Below, piece after piece: positions 1-5,183 of a DNA stretch of 5,183 bases. The stretch is taken from positions 1 to 5,183 of the forward strand of contig NZ_SJDU01000157.1 in NCBI RefSeq assembly GCF_005518285.1, read 5' to 3'. The notes under the pieces were generated by a model that saw only the letters and a list, made by a program, of their open reading frames with translations, did no database searches and was not told where the DNA came from. Source of the DNA: Brachyspira catarrhinii (GTDB lineage Bacteria > Spirochaetota > Brachyspiria > Brachyspirales > Brachyspiraceae). Position 1 is the stretch's first letter. Each line of letters begins with the position of its first letter. The position numbers were made by a program, and so were the translations under genes.

Positions 1-36
1 AAACTCCGATTAAATTTCAAACTCCGATTAAATTTC
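1..36. repeat. Two perfect tandem copies of an 18-bp repeat at the window edge
   Basis: The unit AAACTCCGATTAAATTTC occurs at 1-18 and again at 19-36 with no mismatch and no spacer. Because the first copy begins at base 1, the array may continue upstream outside the window. The period is a multiple of three, so one frame per strand stays open: KLRLNF on the + strand, KFNRSL on the - strand. The last ten bases of the unit (ATTAAATTTC) recur in inverted orientation at 147-156 (GAAATTTAAT), which may be chance in such AT-rich DNA. I do not recognise the repeat as part of a known family. Its role (intergenic minisatellite, end of an upstream coding repeat, or binding-site array) cannot be decided from two copies. 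Confidence 0.85.
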
Positions 37-129
37 ATATACTTTTTTATTTATTAAATTAATATTACAATAATTTTATTATTTTGTCAAATTTAATATT
101 ATATTTAACGATTATGCTTTTAATGAAAT

Positions 130-142
130 TATAAGCCTTATA
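130..142. other. Small palindrome in the tamB upstream region (possible operator, weak)
   Basis: TATAAGCCTTATA has 6-bp arms (TATAAG/CTTATA) around a single central C. It lies about 80 bases upstream of the tamB start, before the candidate -10 box. It could be a small dimeric-regulator site. The arms are mostly A/T, no T-run follows, and the one-base centre cannot form a hairpin loop, so it is not a terminator. Chance is a fair explanation. Confidence 0.2.
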
Positions 143-185
143 TACCGAAATTTAATATATAACAATTCTTTTAAAAATAGGTTAT

Positions 186-191
186 TATAAT
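186..191 (+). promoter_or_regulatory. Candidate -10 box for the tamB-bamA operon
   Basis: TATAAT at 186-191 is a perfect match to the sigma-70-type -10 hexamer. Transcription would begin near 197-199, giving a short leader of about 25 bases that still contains the Shine-Dalgarno site. The -35 side is poor: CAATTC at 163-168 has the ideal 17-base spacer but little match, and TTCTTT at 166-171 leaves only 14 bases. In DNA this AT-rich a TATAAT match carries little information, so the call is tentative. A better -35-like hexamer, TTGTCA at 84-89, has no good partner at 16-18 bases. Confidence 0.35.
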
Positions 192-207
192 TAATAGTTA
201 AAGTTTT

Positions 208-212
208 GGAGG
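208..212 (+). promoter_or_regulatory. Strong ribosome-binding site for tamB
   Basis: GGAGG at 208-212 is a five-base perfect match to the anti-Shine-Dalgarno sequence. It stands 9 bases before the TTG at 222 and 5 bases before a second TTG at 218. It fixes the tamB start at 222: the 218 TTG is in another frame and stops after three codons, and the first in-frame ATG at 282 lies inside the membrane helix with no comparable site before it. Confidence 0.85.
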
Positions 213-221
213 AACTTTTGA

Positions 222-3200
222 TTGCGTAAAAAGAGACATTCTCGATTCAAAATATATTTGGCTACGACTTTGATTGCCTTTATGATACCCGCAATTTTCA
301 GCGCGATTTTGGTGCTTCATAATAAACAAAGATATTTAAATAATATCATTTCTTATATAAACGAAGTCTCTCCGATTAATATATCTATTGCCGACATAGA
401 GCTATCTTACAGACTCGAAGTTATTTTGGAAGATGTAAAACTTTATTCAAAAAATAATTCTTCCGCTTTTTTCGATTTGGATAGAGCTTCTTTAAGATTC
501 AATCCTTTAAGACTTTTATTTAAAAGAGATATTTTTTATATTTTAAGCGAAGTCGATATTGACAACGCAAATTTTTATCCCGCGTTATTCGACAATTCTA
601 TTTTAAATAGAAATAAAGACAAAACATCCGAAAACGATAACGATATAAAAACGACTATAGAAAATGCAACCGATTTGTTTATAGATAAAAATATAAGAAT
701 AAGAAATTTTTCTACGAAGATTGTCGATAACGGCGAAGTTTCGGAAGTGTCGCTTAATTCTTTAAATGGAAATTTTAGAAACTATAGATATTTTTTATCT
801 TATAATATCAGTTTGCCCGATAAAACATCGATATATTTTTCAATAGAAAGCAAACCCGATTTGTCCGAAATAAATTCTATAATAGACGCAAAAGACGAAA
901 AAGGAGAATTATTTAAATATAATTTGGATTTCACAAACGATTATAACGATAAATTGGAAGGCAATTTAAGAAACTATAGCAATAATTTTGCAAATCTAAC
1001 ATACGATTATAATAATAAAAGATGGGATTTTTGCATTACGAATATAAATATTCAAAAAAACGCTATTTATAAATTAATGAATATAGCTTTGGATACTCCG
1101 ATAGTTCATAAATTTATTGAATTCGACAATAAAACTATAACTACCGTAAGCAATTATATCGGAGGTTTTCAATATGCAAATTTAAATATAAAAGGCAAAC
1201 AGGCTGAAAACGAAAATTTATATTTGGATATGGATTTGAAAGCTAAAGATAATTTTTTTGATATATTTGCAAAAGCCGAATTGATAGACAACAATATAAT
1301 TTTATCCAACGCGATAATCAATTTATTAAACGGAAATATAATCGCAAGCGGAATAATTCCAGTGGAAAAACCTATTTTAAGCAGATTGGAATTAAGAGTT
1401 AACGATATTTCGGCGGGTTTTAATAATCTATCCGCAAGATTGACTTTAAGTCCCGTATCTTCGAGCATGGAAAGAATAGTGACGAGATTTACGATGCAGG
1501 AATTAAGTTACGCGAATGTTTTATCCGAACCGATGGCTTTTAATATTATTCATAAAGTAAAAGAAAAAGAAATTGAAATTAATTTGATTGAAAATATTTA
1601 TAAAGAGCCGTTTAACGCCAATATTTATTTGGACGATACTAAACCTACGCTTGTAAACGCAAAAGGAACGATTCCTCAAGATATTTTTATGGTTGCGCTT
1701 GGAAGAAACCCGATAGATAATTTATCTTCTTTAAATATCAATTATAGCATGAGCAACGCTTTATATACGGACGGAAAAGGAAATATTCATTTTTTGGAAA
1801 TGGCTTCAAGAAAAATCTACACGGAAGAATATTTAATAAGAATAGGCGCTTTAGCTTATAGCAATATAATAGAATTAAACGATATTTATTATAAACTCTC
1901 CGAAAGCGGCGATATAAAAGCGAAAGCGAATATTGAATACGATAAAAAATTTAATGTAAAGATTAACGGAAATATTGAAAGTCCTTTTGGAAAATATAAT
2001 TTAAACGGTTTTACTTTGGATTCTACCAACGGAAATAAAATAATTTATGCTGCGACAGAAAAATCCGAAATTGTGGCAAACGGTTCTATAACTACAAATG
2101 GAATAATCAATTTAAATATCAAAACTCCAACGGAAATAAATATAAATAATAATGTTATAAACGCCGATATTTTAATCGACAATTATACTCAAAAACCTTT
2201 CTATATTTACGGAAATGTAAAATTCGATAAAAATGTCGCTCCGATTTTCACTTTGAATACTCAATTCGAACTTTCAAATCAAAGTTTAGTTTTCACAAAT
2301 ATAATTTTGGATTATGGCGCAAACAGAGTCATGGGAAACGGAATTTTAGACAATAGAGACGGAATAAATAAATTCACCGCTTTATTCAAGTCTGCGGAAT
2401 ATGACGGCGGATTTGCAATAGATGTTTCAATCAATAAAAATAATGTTTACGGAAAATTGAATGTGGAAGATTTGCCTTTTAATTTGAGTTACGGCAAAGG
2501 AATGTATGGAATATTATCGGCGGACGCAACGGTTATCGGTTTGCTTAACAATCCGATTATTTATCTCGATAGATTTAATATAAAAGATTTTGAAGTATTG
2601 GAAGACAGATTCGATGTTTCGCTTACGGGATATTATGGTAAAAACGAATTTGAATTGAAAGATTTTATTATGACGAAAACGGGAAAAAGCGGAATAGTAA
2701 TATCGAGGACATTTACGAGACCGCAACAAGTGAGAATTCCTTACGCTTATTTTTCAAAAGATTTACAAAATATGCAAATAGAAGTTAATAATTTATTTCT
2801 ATACAGCGCTTATAGCGGAAATATAAATTATAACATGAGAAGATTGCCGAACGGAATCGCCGAATACAGAATTCAAACAAGCCCGATAACGATTAATAAA
2901 AGAAAATTGCCAGAGTTTGGAACGGTAATGACTTATTCGGATGATAAAATATCTTTCACAAATATTAAAACTCATGGAATTAACGGAACGATTTCAAAAG
3001 AAGAAAACGAAACGAAAACTAAATTAAATTATGTTTACGATAATTACGACATATTAAATATAGACGGAGTAATAAGAGATACGAAAAATAATCAAGTCGA
3101 TTTGCTTTTAACTTCCGATAGGCTCAATGTCGAAATATTTGAAATATTTAATGTCGTCTTTTCAGAAATACAATCTTCGCCTACAAATTTTATAATCGAC

Positions 3201-4715
3201 AATAAGCCTTACACTTTATACGCGAGAGTTCATGGAGATAAGGAAGATTTGGCTATAGACGGAAGATTTTTAGGACATGGAAGAAAAGTAAAGATAAAAT
3301 ATTTTTCGGATGTGTTTGACGACACGATAGTTGATTTTAATTTTAACGGAAATACTTTTAATATTAATAATTTAACTTTCTATTCCAAAAGAAAAAAGAA
3401 TTTAGCCGTAACTGGAGAAGCGGAAATTTTTAGAAATAGCGTAAATTATATAGCTTTCGATTTGCTTTCTTCGGACGAACAACTTGGACTTTTGAACGGA
3501 GATATAAATTTGAATGCGGCGAGAATAAGAGGACCTTTGCATTTGGATATGACGGTTGGAGGAAATCTATCCGCACCGACAATGAGAGGCACATTGACTT
3601 TAATGAGAAGCGATGTTCAACTTCGAGTATTAAACAATCAAAACTATTATAATCAACATATTTATGGAATGTCGAGCAGAATATATTGGGATTTTATAAT
3701 AGAGGCTTGGAGGCAGGTTAGAGTAAATCATACTTTGGTTGGAAATTTCTATTTAGAAGAAGGCTCTAAAATGAGAATTTATAGTTCCTTAATGGACGGC
3801 ATGGAATTTGCGGGAACGATTAATCTTGAAAGAGGAAATATATATTATCTACAAAACACATATAGATTGGAAAACGGTTCTGTTACATTTCCAGAAAGCG
3901 GAAGTTCGGACCCCATAATAGAAGCCACCGCTTTTGTGAATAAAAAATATTATACTTCGTCCGTAAGCGCGAATGTAAACAACAATACTTCGGAATATTT
4001 TGAAGACGAATTGCCGAGCGAAAATGTCACTTTATATATGGAAATGAACGCTCGATTATCTCAAATTTTATCTTCCGATACGGCGGGAATATCTCCCGTT
4101 AGATTTTATACTATTCCGCCTTTGAGTCAGTATCAAGTTAATCAGCTTGCGGGAATACCTCAAGGAAGTTTTGGAAATAGAGAAGAGCAGATGTTCGCTC
4201 AAAGCACGACTTCGCTTGACAGAGCAAATATGAATAGTTCTCAAACGAGTCAACTTGCACAGCTTGCGGGAAGTTACGGAGATGTCGCGATAGGAAACGC
4301 AACCTCGACTTATCTTTTAAGACCTTTTGAAAGATGGATAAGCAGATTGGGAATAATAGATTCAATAGATTTTAATACGCCCGCGGTAAATAATTTTATA
4401 ACTTATAACAATAATTTGACGCTTTCTAAAGTTTTCAATAATACGAGCGTTAGTATAGGAAAAACTTTTTCAAAATATTTATATGTAAAATACGATATAA
4501 CATATAACTCGAAAGACCCCGACAGACCGAACCTTTTTGGGCGACCTCAAGATTCTTATTACTTCGACCAGAGATTCGGATTCGAGCTTTCCTTATTAAG
4601 AAGCAGCAGACTTGCAAATTTTAGTTTTGAATATAAAATAAATCCTTTCTATATTCAATCTATAGGGCAAGACTTTAACTTTGTTATTCGTAGAAGATTG
4701 TGGTTGTGGAGATAA
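222..4715 (+). CDS. tamB: TamB / AsmA-like inner-membrane-anchored envelope bridge protein (DUF490 C-terminal domain)
   Basis: Complete 1497-residue protein, somewhat longer than E. coli TamB (1259). Family role: TamB-type proteins are anchored in the inner membrane, span the periplasm as a long beta-sheet groove, and take part in outer-membrane protein assembly and phospholipid transport. Seen here: a basic N-terminus (RKKRHSRFK) and one membrane helix at about 11-32, an uncleaved signal anchor. An AsmA-like N-terminal segment at about 51-118 follows (INISIADIELSY, then LEDVKLYSKNNSS). Residues 120-1090 are repetitive amphipathic beta-strand sequence with one cysteine, C271. The TamB C-terminal domain covers about 1095-1497: GPLHLDMTVGGNLSAPTMRG (1104-1123), GTINLERGNIYYL (1198-1210), a DP motif (1230-1231), LSQYQVNQLAG (1301-1311), IGKTFSKYLYVKY (1412-1424), and an aromatic end LWLWR. 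The start is TTG with GGAGG 9 bases upstream; TGA at 219-221 directly precedes it in frame, so no extension is possible. The stop overlaps the bamA ATG. The family call is firm; the exact substrate is not visible. Confidence 0.95.
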   Translation: MRKKRHSRFKIYLATTLIAFMIPAIFSAILVLHNKQRYLNNIISYINEVSPINISIADIELSYRLEVILEDVKLYSKNNSSAFFDLDRASLRFNPLRLLFKRDIFYILSEVDIDNANFYPALFDNSILNRNKDKTSENDNDIKTTIENATDLFIDKNIRIRNFSTKIVDNGEVSEVSLNSLNGNFRNYRYFLSYNISLPDKTSIYFSIESKPDLSEINSIIDAKDEKGELFKYNLDFTNDYNDKLEGNLRNYSNNFANLTYDYNNKRWDFCITNINIQKNAIYKLMNIALDTPIVHKFIEFDNKTITTVSNYIGGFQYANLNIKGKQAENENLYLDMDLKAKDNFFDIFAKAELIDNNIILSNAIINLLNGNIIASGIIPVEKPILSRLELRVNDISAGFNNLSARLTLSPVSSSMERIVTRFTMQELSYANVLSEPMAFNIIHKVKEKEIEINLIENIYKEPFNANIYLDDTKPTLVNAKGTIPQDIFMVALGRNPIDNLSSLNINYSMSNALYTDGKGNIHFLEMASRKIYTEEYLIRIGALAYSNIIELNDIYYKLSESGDIKAKANIEYDKKFNVKINGNIESPFGKYNLNGFTLDSTNGNKIIYAATEKSEIVANGSITTNGIINLNIKTPTEININNNVINADILIDNYTQKPFYIYGNVKFDKNVAPIFTLNTQFELSNQSLVFTNIILDYGANRVMGNGILDNRDGINKFTALFKSAEYDGGFAIDVSINKNNVYGKLNVEDLPFNLSYGKGMYGILSADATVIGLLNNPIIYLDRFNIKDFEVLEDRFDVSLTGYYGKNEFELKDFIMTKTGKSGIVISRTFTRPQQVRIPYAYFSKDLQNMQIEVNNLFLYSAYSGNINYNMRRLPNGIAEYRIQTSPITINKRKLPEFGTVMTYSDDKISFTNIKTHGINGTISKEENETKTKLNYVYDNYDILNIDGVIRDTKNNQVDLLLTSDRLNVEIFEIFNVVFSEIQSSPTNFIIDNKPYTLYARVHGDKEDLAIDGRFLGHGRKVKIKYFSDVFDDTIVDFNFNGNTFNINNLTFYSKRKKNLAVTGEAEIFRNSVNYIAFDLLSSDEQLGLLNGDINLNAARIRGPLHLDMTVGGNLSAPTMRGTLTLMRSDVQLRVLNNQNYYNQHIYGMSSRIYWDFIIEAWRQVRVNHTLVGNFYLEEGSKMRIYSSLMDGMEFAGTINLERGNIYYLQNTYRLENGSVTFPESGSSDPIIEATAFVNKKYYTSSVSANVNNNTSEYFEDELPSENVTLYMEMNARLSQILSSDTAGISPVRFYTIPPLSQYQVNQLAGIPQGSFGNREEQMFAQSTTSLDRANMNSSQTSQLAQLAGSYGDVAIGNATSTYLLRPFERWISRLGIIDSIDFNTPAVNNFITYNNNLTLSKVFNNTSVSIGKTFSKYLYVKYDITYNSKDPDRPNLFGRPQDSYYFDQRFGFELSLLRSSRLANFSFEYKINPFYIQSIGQDFNFVIRRRLWLWR
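4708..4711 (+). promoter_or_regulatory. Shine-Dalgarno-like site for bamA inside the tamB 3' end
   Basis: GGAG at 4708-4711 lies in the last two tamB sense codons (TGG AGA, W1496-R1497). It is only 3 bases from the ATG at 4715, too close for normal initiation, but 9 bases from an in-frame GTG at 4721, the same spacing as at the tamB start. It therefore bears on which codon starts bamA. The ATG remains possible by termination-reinitiation at the TAATG overlap. Confidence 0.55.
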
Positions 4716-5183
4716 TGTCAGTGAATTTTCATAAAAAATATTTTATCGTTTTATTTTTGGTATTTGCCGTTTTATTTACTTTTATTTTGATAGCAGCCGA
4801 AAGCGATTTTGAAAATTTAAGAACGGCAAGAAATATCGCCGCTTACGAAGGACTCACGATAAACGATATAGAAGTGACGGGAGCGGTTCGACTTACCGAA
4901 ACCCAAATAAAAAATAGTTTTCCGATTAAATCGGGAAGCAGATTTTCGAGAGCGGAAATAAACGAAGCTATAAAAAAATTATTCGATACTCAATCTTTCG
5001 ATAGAGTGGCTATCGATGTAAGAAACGATGGAAACGGAGTAATATTAAATATAATAGTAGCGGAAAGATTTTTAATAAAAGACATTACATATACTGGAAA
5101 TAAAAGATTAACGAGAACGGCGTTAAACGATGTTATAAAACCCATAATGCAAGCGGGCGACCCTTATATTCCGCAAAATTTAA
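4715..5183 (+). CDS. bamA: BamA, outer-membrane protein assembly factor (N-terminal part, runs off the window)
   Basis: The first 156 codons are present and the frame is open to the window edge. BamA is the outer-membrane barrel of the BAM machine; its periplasmic POTRA domains receive unfolded outer-membrane proteins for insertion. Seen here: MSVNFHKK then a hydrophobic stretch at about 9-26 (YFIVLFLVFAVLFTFILI) ending IAA|ES, a Sec signal peptide probably cleaved near residue 28. POTRA 1 spans about 47-117: LTINDIEVTGAVRLTETQI, a helix with INEAIKKLFDTQSFDRVAID, then a strand ending IIVAER. POTRA 2 begins at about 119 with FLIKDITYTGNKRLTRTAL and is cut by the edge. The VAER...I..I...GN(K) junction is typical of BamA. 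The remaining POTRA domains and the barrel lie outside, so a TamA-like paralogue is not fully excluded. The ATG shares one base with the tamB stop; a GTG at 4721 is a credible alternative start that removes only MS. No separate promoter is seen, so it is probably co-transcribed and translationally coupled with tamB. Confidence 0.92.
   Translation, partial: MSVNFHKKYFIVLFLVFAVLFTFILIAAESDFENLRTARNIAAYEGLTINDIEVTGAVRLTETQIKNSFPIKSGSRFSRAEINEAIKKLFDTQSFDRVAIDVRNDGNGVILNIIVAERFLIKDITYTGNKRLTRTALNDVIKPIMQAGDPYIPQNL

Noticed and set aside
1..36. CRISPR array at the left edge
   Set aside because: The 18-bp copies are directly adjacent with no spacer, and the unit is shorter than CRISPR repeats; this is a plain tandem repeat.
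84..118. TTGTCA (84-89) as a -35 box with TATGCT (113-118) as -10
   Set aside because: The spacer would be 23 bases, outside the usual 16-18, and no good -10 hexamer occurs at the right distance.
58..207. Possible terminator, tRNA, small RNA or riboswitch in the intergenic region
   Set aside because: The stretch is almost all A/T. I found no GC-containing stem followed by a T-run, no tRNA-like arms and no conserved aptamer sequence.
1169..1468. A 99-codon open frame on the - strand inside tamB
   Set aside because: It lies wholly within a clear TamB coding frame. Its translation is low-complexity, hydrophobic sequence typical of an antisense shadow, and I saw no convincing ribosome-binding site.
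2514..2729. A 71-codon open frame on the - strand inside tamB
   Set aside because: Antisense shadow: a basic, Arg/Phe-rich translation with no family resemblance, embedded in conserved beta-strand sequence of TamB.
4068..4365. Two overlapping - strand open frames (4068-4253 and 4138-4365)
   Set aside because: They overlap each other and the TamB C-terminal domain, and the translations are Arg/Ser/Leu-rich shadows without recognisable domains.
282..4715. ATG at 282 as the tamB start
   Set aside because: It is in the middle of the membrane helix, would remove the basic N-terminal segment needed for a signal anchor, and lacks the strong GGAGG site that precedes TTG at 222.

Overview
This is an AT-rich window (roughly 30% GC by eye) holding one very large complete gene and the start of a second, both on the + strand. 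They form a tightly packed envelope-biogenesis pair. The first encodes a TamB/AsmA-like protein of 1497 residues (positions 222-4715). The second encodes the N-terminal 156 residues of BamA, the outer-membrane protein assembly factor (from 4715, or 4721, to beyond the window edge at 5183). The host is therefore a diderm bacterium. Base composition, codon choice (AGA for Arg, TTA/TTG for Leu), the GGAGG ribosome-binding site and a tamB directly before bamA with no tamA in view all fit a spirochaete, with Brachyspira or a relative the best guess. The taxon is an inference and was not tested by search. NCG codons (ACG, TCG, GCG, CCG) are common for such an AT-rich genome, so an uncultured relative is also possible.

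Layout. Positions 1-36 are two perfect copies of an 18-bp direct repeat that runs up to the window edge. Positions 37-207 are very AT-rich intergenic sequence with a small palindrome (130-142), a perfect but context-weak -10 box (186-191) and no convincing RNA gene or terminator. A strong Shine-Dalgarno site (208-212) leads into a TTG start at 222, which directly follows an in-frame stop. The tamB stop and the bamA ATG share a base (TAATG), and the only Shine-Dalgarno-like sequence for bamA lies inside the last two tamB codons.

How the genes work together. BamA is the outer-membrane beta-barrel insertase, which receives precursors through its periplasmic POTRA domains. TamB is an inner-membrane-anchored, periplasm-spanning beta-rich protein linked to outer-membrane protein assembly and to phospholipid transport between membranes. 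Proteobacteria pair TamB with TamA, a BamA paralogue. In Borrelia burgdorferi, which lacks TamA, TamB has been reported to associate with BamA. The fused gene boundary here suggests coupled production of TamB and BamA for one trans-envelope machine.

I found no undescribed multi-gene system. The points worth a second look are the gene junction and the real bamA start, the TTG start with an overlapping three-codon mini-ORF, the 18-bp repeat at the left edge, and the Gln/Ser-rich segment in the TamB C-terminal domain.
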